Assembly (NCBI GenBank): GCA_023151185.1
Contig: JAKLJL010000001.1
Location: forward strand, 620,001-684,000
Length of the DNA stretch: 64,000 nucleotides
Direction: 5' to 3'
From: Bacteroidota bacterium
GTDB taxonomy: Bacteria > Bacteroidota > JABWAT01
Part shown: one piece after another, positions 8,901 to 16,245 of the stretch
Position numbering within the stretch: position 1 is the stretch's first letter
How the letters are laid out: each line of letters opens with the position of its first letter
Translations under genes and position numbers: made by a program
The notes under the pieces: generated by a model
Seen by the model: only the letters and a program-made list of their open reading frames with translations
What the model was told of the DNA's origin: nothing
Databases searched by the model: none

Positions 8901-10700
8901 ATGATGAAATCCGCTTTCCTTCTCCTCCTTCTGCCTCTGGCAGTTTCCTGTTCCGATGATCCATCCGGCTCCGGTGACCCGGACGCCGGACTTCCTATAT
9001 CCGAAAAAGTCGAAAAGCTGCTGGCGCAGATGACCCTGGAGGAGAAAATAGGGCAAATGACTCAGGTGAATAAAACCAACCTGACTCAGGAATCTGACAT
9101 CCGGGATTATTATCTGGGATCTGTCCTGAGTGGCGGCGGTGCTGCTCCTTCGAACCGGAAGGCACCGGGTTGGGCCGATATGGTTGACCGGTTTCAGGGG
9201 TTTGCCCTTCAAACCCGGCTGAAAATCCCGATTTTATATGGAATTGATGCTGTCCACGGGAATAACAATGTGGTGGATGCTGTTATTTTCCCGCACAATA
9301 TCGGGTTGGGTGCGACCCGGGATGCTGATCTGGTGAAACGGATTGCCCGTGTGACCGCCGAAGAGGTGGCCGGGGCAGGAATACACTGGACGTTTGCTCC
9401 CTGTCTTGCCGTTCCGCAGGATGAACGGTGGGGAAGAACTTATGAAGGATTCGGGGAATTGCCCAATTTGGTAAACGAACTGGGTGAGGCTGCCGTTTTG
9501 GGGCTTCAGGGAACCGATCTGACTCAAAACACCTCGGTTCTTGCCTGTGCCAAACACTTTGTCGGCGATGGCGGTACAGTCGGTGGCCAGGATCAGGGAA
9601 ATGTTATCCTGGATGAATCTGCCATCCGGTCCCTCCATTTATATCCGTATACCGGTGCCCTGTCTGCCGGAGTCCAAACGGTAATGGCGTCCTATTCTTC
9701 GATCAGCGGGGATAAAATGCATGGCAGTAAATACTGGTTAACGACGGTATTGAAAACAGAGAAGAAATTTGACGGAATTCTGGTTTCCGACTGGGCTGCA
9801 ATCCGGCAACTGCCGGGATCCTCGGATGATCAGATTGTCGCCGGGATCAATGCCGGTCTGGACATGATCATGCTCCCGGATAATTATCAGGAGTTTATTC
9901 CGGCCGCCATCCGGCTGGTGAATTCAGGGCGGATTGCCCAAACCCGGGTCGATGATGCTGTACGCCGGATTCTGACGGTGAAATACCGGCTTGGACTCTG
10001 GAATAAAACCAGGACTGACCGGTCGCTGACGGCGCAGGTTGGTTCGGATGCCCACCGCCAGGTTGCCCGTGAAGCCGTCCGGAAATCTCTGGTTCTGCTG
10101 AAAAACAAAAATAATCTGCTTCCCCTTTCCAAAACTCCCGATTATCTGGTGGTTTCCGGCAGTCACGCCAATAATATCGGGCTGCAATGCGGCGGCTGGA
10201 CGGTAGAATGGCAGGGTGCTTCGGGTGCCATAACCAGGGGCACAACGGTTTTTCAGGCGATGCGGAAAGTCGTCCCGTCATCCGATCACTTGATTTATAC
10301 TGAAGATGCTTCTGAGTACTTTTTTGCTTCTGCTGCAGTAATTGTGATCGGGGAACAGCCGTATGCTGAAGGAGCCGGTGACCGTAAAGATCTTAAGCTG
10401 CCGGATTCTGATGTTCAGATGATTAAATCACTGAAGGCCAGCGGAGTTCCGGTTGTTCTTGTCCTGATGTCGGGCCGGCCCATGATCCTGTCGAATGTGA
10501 TCGATGACTGTGATGCAGTGATCGCCGCCTGGCTGCCCGGAACGGAAGGGGATGGGATTGCCGATGTGCTGTTCGGGGATTATAAACCTACCGGTAAATT
10601 GTCTCATTCCTGGCCGGCTTCCATGAGCCAGATTCCGGTTAATGGTGAAAATTCAGGCGTTGACGTGCTGTTTCCCTATGGCTACGGATTAACCTGGTAG
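8901..10700 (+). CDS. GH3 beta-glucosidase/exo-glucanase lipoprotein
   Basis: This 599-residue protein has a lipoprotein signal (lipobox AVSC, Cys17), so it is probably tethered to the outer membrane or periplasmic face. The GH3 N domain spans ~33-365 with KHFVGDGGT (218-226) and nucleophile D297 in VSDWAAI. The C domain includes CGGWTVEWQG (430-439), the signature of exo-1,3/1,4-beta-glucanases of the barley ExoI type, and GEQPYAEGAGDRKDL (484-498) with candidate acid/base E490. It lacks PA14 and FnIII modules, unlike the first GH3, so the two probably take different oligosaccharides. It lies 156 bp after the GH5 gene in the same direction and likely belongs to the same regulon. The first two codons are both ATG; either may start translation. 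Confidence 0.92.
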   Translation: MMKSAFLLLLLPLAVSCSDDPSGSGDPDAGLPISEKVEKLLAQMTLEEKIGQMTQVNKTNLTQESDIRDYYLGSVLSGGGAAPSNRKAPGWADMVDRFQGFALQTRLKIPILYGIDAVHGNNNVVDAVIFPHNIGLGATRDADLVKRIARVTAEEVAGAGIHWTFAPCLAVPQDERWGRTYEGFGELPNLVNELGEAAVLGLQGTDLTQNTSVLACAKHFVGDGGTVGGQDQGNVILDESAIRSLHLYPYTGALSAGVQTVMASYSSISGDKMHGSKYWLTTVLKTEKKFDGILVSDWAAIRQLPGSSDDQIVAGINAGLDMIMLPDNYQEFIPAAIRLVNSGRIAQTRVDDAVRRILTVKYRLGLWNKTRTDRSLTAQVGSDAHRQVAREAVRKSLVLLKNKNNLLPLSKTPDYLVVSGSHANNIGLQCGGWTVEWQGASGAITRGTTVFQAMRKVVPSSDHLIYTEDASEYFFASAAVIVIGEQPYAEGAGDRKDLKLPDSDVQMIKSLKASGVPVVLVLMSGRPMILSNVIDDCDAVIAAWLPGTEGDGIADVLFGDYKPTGKLSHSWPASMSQIPVNGENSGVDVLFPYGYGLTW

Positions 10701-10789
10701 AAAACCGGTTACGGCTTGGGTGAAAGTTTTCTTCAGAATTCTTAATATGGCAGAAACAGACTGATTCTGCCCACCTAACCTGAAGAAAA

Positions 10790-11602
10790 TTGATAACTTT
10801 TCCTGTCCCGCCCAAACCTGCAAAGATAGTTTTGTTTGCCCTTCTGTTGAGTGCGGGTTCCATTCTTTTTCAGACCGGCACAGGTTTTTCCCAGACAGTC
10901 TATTCGGTCGCCGGTGATTTTCGTCTTTCCGGCATGCTCACAGGTAAGTTTGAAGAGTCCAGACTGTTTAAATATTGGTCAGATGGTTTAAGATCTTCTG
11001 TTGGGCCGATGGTCAGGGGTAACCTGAGAATTAGCAAATCCTTTCCGGTTTCTCTTCACTACTGAATCGGACTGGATTTCACTGGATTTAAATTTTCCAT
11101 CCGGCAAAATCTGAATGTGGCTATACCTGAACTTGCAAAAAGTTACCCTGATGTTTTAATTGCCAATATCGATTTTTCCCAGTTGCATCTGGTTATTCCG
11201 ACTGAAATTTCCCTCCGGCTTTTTAAGCCCTTTTGGGTTTTTGGAATTTTACAGTTTCCCGGGGTATCCGTTACAGCCGGGTTGGAAAACAGGTTTGATA
11301 TTGGTACACGCAATAGCAGGGTGACTTTATATCAGCTCGATGCCTTCGGAAACTATCCTGATAAAGAAATAACAAATAACAGTTTGGCTTCCAGGGTGGC
11401 TCATGAATACGAGGGTGAACTGAAACGGTTTGAATCCGCGATTATTTATGGTGCTTCGGTTTTCTGGGAATCTGATGAGTTTGGTTTCGCTGCAGGGATG
11501 AATCTGGGTACAAACCTGATAAAACCTGCCCGGTCTCTCAAATCAACAAATTTTGTGGTCCCTAACCTGTTATTCTATTTTAGACTCTACAGGGTTTTGT
11601 AA
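10790..11602 (+). pseudogene. outer-membrane-barrel-like protein interrupted by in-frame TGA
   Basis: One reading frame runs from TTG 10790 to 11602 and is broken only by a TGA at 11063-11065. The first part (91 residues) carries a signal peptide ending near GFSQ. The second part continues in the same frame with alternating hydrophobic/aromatic strands and a C-terminal FYFRLYRVL, consistent with a small outer-membrane barrel. Read through, it would encode about 270 residues. No domain family is recognised. The TGA may be a genuine nonsense mutation, a base-call error (for example of TGG or CGA) or, less likely, a functional stop after a short exported peptide. The TTG start is weak. Confidence concerns the interrupted frame, not the function. 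Confidence 0.55.
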
Positions 11603-11684
11603 ATCAGTCCCACTTTCCGGTGAACCTGCCGGCCTGATCAGGTGTTTATACCAAAATCAGTACCACTTTATCCGGAAGGACTTC

Positions 11685-12644
11685 ATGGATTTTCATCTGA
11701 TTCTGTCGAACCTGACCAACCCGGTTTTGCTGTTTTTTGGTTTAGGTATGATTGCGGCCTGGGTTAAAAGCGATCTGGAAATCCCTTCTCCGATAAGTAA
11801 GTTTATATCCCTGTATCTGCTTTTTGCCATCGGATTCAAAGGCGGCCAGGAATTGGCACACAGTGAGTTGTCGTCTGAAATCGGGTTTTCAGTTCTTTTT
11901 GGCATTTTCCTTTCAGCAGGGATTCCTCTTTACACTTTTTTTATTTTAAAAAGAAAACTTCCGGTTCAGGATGCAGCAGCAGTGGCGGCGGCCTACGGGT
12001 CGGTCAGTGCCGTAACCTTTGTTTCGGCGGTGTCCTTTCTGGAAATTCAGAAGATTCCGTTCAGCGGATACATGGTTGCCGTCATGGCCCTCATGGAATC
12101 TCCGGCAATTATTGTTGCCGTGATCCTGATGGCAACTTACAGCACAGAAGGGAAAAGTTCCGGCAAACTGGGATCCATTACTGCACATTCCTTTACAAAC
12201 GGCAGTGTTTTGCTGATCCTGGGCTCCCTTCTGATCGGGATGATATCCGATACCAGCCAGGCAGAGGGAATCCGGCCATTTACTACCGACATTTTTAAAG
12301 GATTTCTGGCCCTTTTTCTGCTTGATATGGGAATGGTGACGGCCCGTCGTCTTTCCTCCTTCCGGAATCAGGGAGCTTTCCTCACTCTTTTTGCTCTTGG
12401 CATCCCGGTAGTAAACGGATGCTTGGGTGCACTTGCCAGTGGATGGGTAACCTCATCGGAAGGGAACCGGCTTCTTTTTGCAGTTCTGGCAGCCAGTGCT
12501 TCTTACATTGCGGTTCCTGCAGCCATGAAACTGGCGGCTCCCAAAGCAGATCCGGGAATTTATATCCCGATGGCGCTGGGTGTTACTTTTCCGCTGAATA
12601 TTACCCTCGGAATCCCGTTATTCTACCTTCTGATCTCGTTTTAA
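11685..12644 (+). CDS. sbtA: SbtA-family sodium-dependent bicarbonate permease
   Basis: ATG 11685 follows GGAAGGA (11675-11681) and starts a 319-residue protein with about ten membrane helices; the open frame upstream of it is not supported. Recognisable SbtA/DUF897 segments include FAIGFKGGQEL, AAYGSVSAVTFVSA, ALMESPAIIVA and the mirrored LLDMGMVTARR, ASASYIAVPAAMKLA. Family members take up bicarbonate with sodium, best known from cyanobacteria and also found in many heterotrophs. The usual small PII-like partner SbtB is not next to it; the following gene is an unrelated membrane protein. Assignment to the family is strong; the transported ion in this organism is inferred. Confidence 0.85.
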   Translation: MDFHLILSNLTNPVLLFFGLGMIAAWVKSDLEIPSPISKFISLYLLFAIGFKGGQELAHSELSSEIGFSVLFGIFLSAGIPLYTFFILKRKLPVQDAAAVAAAYGSVSAVTFVSAVSFLEIQKIPFSGYMVAVMALMESPAIIVAVILMATYSTEGKSSGKLGSITAHSFTNGSVLLILGSLLIGMISDTSQAEGIRPFTTDIFKGFLALFLLDMGMVTARRLSSFRNQGAFLTLFALGIPVVNGCLGALASGWVTSSEGNRLLFAVLAASASYIAVPAAMKLAAPKADPGIYIPMALGVTFPLNITLGIPLFYLLISF

Positions 12645-12662
12645 CCTGAATTTCCCAGGGAC

Positions 12663-12703
12663 ACCTTAGATCTTCAGGGTTGCATCCCGGTTTTTTCTAA
12701 GGT
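12663..12703 (+). repeat. nested inverted repeat downstream of sbtA
   Basis: ACCTTAGA (12663-12670) pairs with TCTAAGGT (12696-12703); inside lies GGG-TTGCAT-CCC followed by GGTTTTTT. A second small hairpin GTGCG-AAAA-CGCAC is at 12725-12738. They may form the end of the sbtA transcript or the leader of the next gene. Confidence 0.35.
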
Positions 12704-12869
12704 AAAAATACCCCAAAAAATACAGTGCGAAAACGCACAAAAATACGGGGTTTCCTGTATTGCCCCTGAACAAAATTCCACTGACCTTTATACTGACCGA
12801 CGGACTTTCCGGAAGCAAGGGTTTCGGTTGGCTGCTACCGGATTTTCCCCGTCAGTTGTTGGGAGTGAA

Positions 12870-13325
12870 ATGAAAAGCAGATTGCTTTTTTCTGAACCGG
12901 AGCCTGCCAGCCAGGACACTGCCGGAATCAGTTCCAGACAGGTGATTTATGTGGCGATCGGCTGTGTTTCGGTTTTGTTCTGGGTTTTAATGTTTGCCGC
13001 CTGGGATGATCTGACGACCTCACATGACAACCCCACCGGTGCCGAACGGCTTGTTCTGGTGATCAGTGCTGTTTGGGCTTCCGTTTTATCCCTGATTGTT
13101 TTTTTCCGTCATCACCCCCTGACAGGCCTTTTGTCCTTTTGTTTCCTTGCCCTGGGTATCTGGGGAGCACCGTCTCTGCTGTCCGAACCGGTAGAAAAGG
13201 TCCTTCCTGACTATCTGGCCGTCCTGACCGGATGTTTCTGGTTCCTGATTGTCTCGGTTGGGTTCCTTTTTGCCGGCCTTTCCGGTTGGTGGAAATCTGA
13301 TTTTTCGGGCAGTGAAACACTCTGA
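12870..13325 (+). CDS. four-helix membrane protein of unknown function
   Basis: ATG 12870 is preferred over the earlier TTG in the same frame (12828). The 151-residue product has a polar N terminus of ~22 residues, then four hydrophobic stretches: IYVAIGCVSVLFWVLMFAA, LVLVISAVWASVLSLIVFF, GLLSFCFLALGIW and FWFLIVSVGFLFAGLSG. No conserved motif or family is recognised. It sits between a bicarbonate permease and a TauE/SafE permease on the same strand and is followed by a strong hairpin, so it is likely a one-gene unit or the tail of the sbtA unit. The role is unknown. Confidence 0.6.
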   Translation: MKSRLLFSEPEPASQDTAGISSRQVIYVAIGCVSVLFWVLMFAAWDDLTTSHDNPTGAERLVLVISAVWASVLSLIVFFRHHPLTGLLSFCFLALGIWGAPSLLSEPVEKVLPDYLAVLTGCFWFLIVSVGFLFAGLSGWWKSDFSGSETL

Positions 13326-13346
13326 TCCCGGGTGTTTCTGATCATT

Positions 13347-13376
13347 GGCAGCCGGCTGGGTGTGAAGCCGGCTGCC
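13347..13376 (+). terminator. strong 11-bp hairpin after the membrane protein gene
   Basis: GGCAGCCGGCT (13347-13357), an 8-nt loop, and AGCCGGCTGCC (13366-13376) form a perfect stem 21 nt past the stop codon. There is no T tract, so termination would be non-canonical; position and stability still favour a 3' end structure. Confidence 0.45.
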
Positions 13377-13497
13377 GGGGTGAGTTCCTGAATCCTGTTC
13401 CCCCATACTTTACAGCCTCTTTGCAGATCCGGCTATTCTTCCCGAACTTGAATTCTATCAAAAAGGTAAAAAAAAGGATGGATTCCGGGAGGGATGA

Positions 13498-14271
13498 ATG
13501 GATTATGTGTTGATAGCCCTGGTGACGGTTACCGGAGCTGCTGCTACATTGGTTTCAGGATTTGGTCTGGGGACTCTGCTGATGCCGGTTTTCGGGTTGT
13601 TCTTTCCCGTCGAAACAGCCATTGCCATGACAGCCATCGTCCACTTGTCGAATAACCTGATCAAATTGGCTTTTTACCGCCGGTTTGCAGACCGGGATGT
13701 CCTGATCCGGTTTGGTATTCCTTCCATTCTGGCTGCCATAACCGGTGCCTTTTTGCTGAATCTTCTCACTGTGCTGTCTCCGGTTGCTTTCTGGTCTGCT
13801 GCCGGACACACTTTTTCAATTCTGCCGGTTAAACTGGTCATCGCCATTCTGCTGGCTGGATTTTCCTTGCTTGAACTCATCCCGGCACTTTCAAATCTGC
13901 AGTTTGACAGGAAATTCCTTCCGGTTGGCGGACTTCTCAGCGGGTTTTTCGGCGGACTTTCCGGAAATCAGGGGGCACTCCGGTCGGCCTTTCTGGTCCG
14001 GGCCGGATTAAGCAAGGAAGCGTTTATCGGGACGGGGGTTAGTATTGCCTGTCTGATTGATATTTCCCGGCTGACGGTTTATTCCGGTTCTCTCCCGAAT
14101 CAGATTTCCTGGTCAGAATTTCCCGTACTGGCTCTGGCTGTTTTTTCTGCCTTTATCGGGGTTGTCATTGGAAACCGCCTGATCAAAAAAATCACCATCC
14201 GGACGGTTCAGTTGATAGTTTCTGTTTTTCTTCTGGTCTTTTCTCTTCTGCTGGGATTGGGAATTATCTGA
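13498..14271 (+). CDS. TauE/SafE (TSUP) family permease
   Basis: A 257-residue integral membrane protein starting at ATG 13498 after GGGAGGG. The family pattern is clear: an N-terminal helix with VSGFGLGTLLMPV, a central GGLLSGFFGGLSGNQGALRS loop that mirrors it, and a final hydrophobic helix VQLIVSVFLLVFSLLLGLG. TSUP proteins move small anions such as sulfite, sulfoacetate or other organosulfur compounds; the substrate here is not indicated. The last 74 bases of the gene plus 5 bases beyond it recur almost unchanged at 15752-15830, 1.55 kb downstream (see repeats). Confidence 0.85.
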   Translation: MDYVLIALVTVTGAAATLVSGFGLGTLLMPVFGLFFPVETAIAMTAIVHLSNNLIKLAFYRRFADRDVLIRFGIPSILAAITGAFLLNLLTVLSPVAFWSAAGHTFSILPVKLVIAILLAGFSLLELIPALSNLQFDRKFLPVGGLLSGFFGGLSGNQGALRSAFLVRAGLSKEAFIGTGVSIACLIDISRLTVYSGSLPNQISWSEFPVLALAVFSAFIGVVIGNRLIKKITIRTVQLIVSVFLLVFSLLLGLGII

Positions 14272-14276
14272 TAACG
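14198..14276 (+). repeat. 79-bp repeat, parent copy (3' end of TSUP gene)
   Basis: This segment covers the last ~24 codons and stop of the TSUP gene plus five bases. It matches 15752-15830 at 77 of 79 positions by direct comparison. Confidence 0.9.
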
Positions 14277-14508
14277 GGCAAAAACCAGTCTCATCTGACA
14301 TGTTCTGACTCAATTCCATCGTTCAATCCTGAATAATCCGGTTTGGATACCGGTTCCGGAATTCTCCTTCTGCCTGATTATTCTTCATCAGATTGTGTGC
14401 CCTTGTGAATGCTCCTGCCAGGTCTGTCGCTTCTTAACTTTAGTGAACGGATTTCCGGCTGGTCGTTTCTGAAATTTGCAGGAACCATAACCTGAAGGGA
14501 CATAGAGC

Positions 14509-15204
14509 ATGAAATCCTGCCAGTTGCTTTTCATTCTGATTCTGTTTCCGCCTGCTTTTTCAGTACAGGCACAGGATAAAGTACCTGATTCAACCCGAAA
14601 GGAGTACTTTATCGGAAGCACGTTTTTTCTGCTCGGGAATCTGAGTTCAAAAAACAGGCCCGATTTTTTTCAGATCAATTTTGGCCGTCATCTGACGGAA
14701 CAGGATGCGGTTTCACTCGAACTGAAAACCTGGAAATATGCCTGGCCCCTGGGAATTCCCTACGGTTCTTCCTTTGAAGCAGCGGAGGAAAAATTTCCCG
14801 GTTACATCCGTGAGATAGGTTTTTCCCTGGTTTACCAAAGGTTTTGGTGGAAAGGACTTTATACAGGGCTTCATGTTATGAGTGCCTGGCAAACTTTTGT
14901 TTCAGGCGGGAAAAAAACCGGAGACGGGTTTCAGATTTTAAATACTTACCGGCTGGGCTATCATCTGTCGTTTTATGACGATTTCTTTTTTATAGAACCT
15001 TCACTTGCTGTAACCCACAGACCGTACCACACCCCAATGCCTGCTTCGTTTAAGGTTTTGGATGATAAATGGTCAAAGGTCTTTTGGGGAGAACCCGGTC
15101 TCCATTTCGGGTTTAATTTTCTGAAAAGTGACCTTGCATTTGCCACTCCGGATTTAGATTGGTTGTCTGATCCGGGTAAATTGCTTAAATTCCTGAAAAA
15201 ATAA
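14509..15204 (+). CDS. small secreted beta-barrel-like outer membrane protein
   Basis: A 231-residue protein with a signal peptide ending near VQAQ (residue ~22) and a good Shine-Dalgarno (GAAGGGA). The mature part is rich in aromatic residues and alternates hydrophobic and polar positions in short strands (FFQINFGRHL, VSLELKTWKYAW, IREIGFSLVYQRFWW, LHFGFNFL), as in 8-stranded outer-membrane barrels. No named family could be assigned. It precedes the UPF0303 gene by 18 bp, so the two probably share a transcript. Location in the outer membrane is inferred from pattern only. Confidence 0.6.
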   Translation: MKSCQLLFILILFPPAFSVQAQDKVPDSTRKEYFIGSTFFLLGNLSSKNRPDFFQINFGRHLTEQDAVSLELKTWKYAWPLGIPYGSSFEAAEEKFPGYIREIGFSLVYQRFWWKGLYTGLHVMSAWQTFVSGGKKTGDGFQILNTYRLGYHLSFYDDFFFIEPSLAVTHRPYHTPMPASFKVLDDKWSKVFWGEPGLHFGFNFLKSDLAFATPDLDWLSDPGKLLKFLKK

Positions 15205-15222
15205 CTGAGAAAAAGGAAGTAA

Positions 15223-15675
15223 ATGGCAGAAACTACTCAGGAAAATGTTCTGCGGCAGATTGTTTTACCGGCTTTTTCAAACCGGACTGCCTTTGAAATG
15301 GGCCAGAAAATCTGTGAACTGGCCCAAAGCAGGAATCAGAAAATTGCCGTTGAAATTGCACGGCTTACCCATCCGGTTTTTTTATTTGTGGATGATACAC
15401 TTCCGGCAGATAAGCAAAACTGGATCCGGCGGAAGGCAAATGTGGCTAAACGGTTTGAAGAAAGTTCTCTGGCGGTAAAACTCGACCTGGCAGCCGGCAA
15501 AATGACCCTTGAGAAAACCTTTGGGCTTGACGAAAAGGACTATTTGGCCAAAGGCGGATCCATTCCCGTTTTTGTCCGCCAGGCCGGGATGGTTGCTACT
15601 ATAACCGTATCCGGACTTCACGATGAAGCCGATCACCAGTTGATTCTGGATGCCCTTCGGGGAAGCTGGCTGTAA
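15223..15675 (+). CDS. UPF0303 / GlcG-HbpS-like heme-degrading-domain protein
   Basis: This 150-residue cytoplasmic protein starts at ATG 15223 after AAAGGAAG. It shows the UPF0303 layout: an N-terminal helix with AFEMGQKICELA, the KIAVEIARLTHPVFLFVDDTLPADKQNWIRRKANVAKRF region, YLAKGGSIPVFV, and a C-terminal VSGLHDEADHQLILDAL. The fold is shared with GlcG and heme-binding HbpS; some members are annotated as heme-degrading but the biochemical role is not settled. Its stop codon lies inside a 13-bp direct repeat that borders a duplicated module. Confidence 0.82.
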   Translation: MAETTQENVLRQIVLPAFSNRTAFEMGQKICELAQSRNQKIAVEIARLTHPVFLFVDDTLPADKQNWIRRKANVAKRFEESSLAVKLDLAAGKMTLEKTFGLDEKDYLAKGGSIPVFVRQAGMVATITVSGLHDEADHQLILDALRGSWL

Positions 15676-15683
15676 CCACTTTT
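15671..15683 (+). repeat. 13-bp direct repeat, left copy
   Basis: TGTAACCACTTTT, identical to 15852-15864 and 181 bp away; it includes the stop codon of the UPF0303 gene. The pair brackets the module containing the TSUP fragment. Confidence 0.75.
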
Positions 15684-15751
15684 TATTTGGACCGTACCAA
15701 CCCCATTCGCAATCTGTTCCCGAATGCCGGCAAGGGATCGGCAGGTAGCCG

Positions 15752-15830
15752 TCCGGACGGTTCAGTTGATAGTTTCTGTTTTCCTTCTGGTCTTTTCTCT
15801 TCTCCTGGGATTGGGAATTATCTGATAACG
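15752..15830 (+). pseudogene. 79-bp remnant copy of the TSUP permease 3' end
   Basis: The segment is a 77/79 match to 14198-14276, including the final codons and stop codon of the TSUP gene. In the matching frame it can be read from an ATG at 15724 as a 33-residue peptide ending in the same transmembrane helix, but upstream sequence does not match the permease. It is best seen as a recent duplicated fragment rather than a gene. Confidence 0.85.
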
Positions 15831-15851
15831 TATGACCTGAAAATATCAGGT

Positions 15852-15864
15852 TGTAACCACTTTT
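15852..15864 (+). repeat. 13-bp direct repeat, right copy
   Basis: TGTAACCACTTTT, identical to 15671-15683. Just before it, CCTGA-N5-TCAGG (15836-15850) forms a small hairpin. Confidence 0.75.
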
Positions 15865-16032
15865 CTACGGGTTCTGTGTCAGCAGTTTTTGTCTGACAAA
15901 CCCTTTTTTTTTTCAGGAAGGGATTCTGGTCTTGACAACCGTAAAAGACCGGAACCAATTCCTGTTGCATGGCTTAAAAAGAGAAAAGGATACCCATGAA
16001 TTTTTTTGCTATCTTTAATAGAAAATGAACGC

Positions 16033-16056
16033 ATCAGGCATATTCTGGTGCCTGAT
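16033..16056 (+). repeat. 8-bp perfect hairpin in the leader of the CBM protein
   Basis: ATCAGGCA (16033-16040), loop of 8, TGCCTGAT (16049-16056). It lies about 190 nt before the start codon at 16246 and could be a regulatory leader structure or an operator. Confidence 0.4.
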
Positions 16057-16245
16057 TCCTGGTGGTGTTTGGGTTCTTTCGTGGCAGGTCACTGAGCTTA
16101 GGGTGAATTCAGGAACCTTAACTTCCCCCGGGCAGTCGGTTTGCCTTGCTGAATTACCTTTAGTTTAATTAATCGCTTGGGATTTCAGTCCGGTAATGAT
16201 CACCCCGAATCGCAATCAACACCAAACAACTCATGGAGAAAAAAC

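Larger units (their letters stand above)
15676..16245. other. 570-bp intergenic region with duplicated TSUP fragment and leader structures
   Basis: No functional gene was found here. The left third is the module between the 13-bp direct repeats with the TSUP gene remnant. The right part is the presumed promoter/leader of the large CBM protein: a T tract (15904-15915), a -7-like TATCTTTA at 16010-16017 without a matching -33 element, and a hairpin at 16033-16056. Confidence 0.6.

Noticed and set aside
15687-15896. 69-codon plus-strand frame across the duplicated TSUP fragment
   Set aside because: It is in a different frame from the duplicated permease codons, so it is a by-product of the repeat.
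16025-16168. Small plus-strand frame of 47 codons in the leader of the CBM protein
   Set aside because: It contains the 16033-16056 hairpin, has no Shine-Dalgarno and no conserved features; a leader peptide is possible but unsupported.
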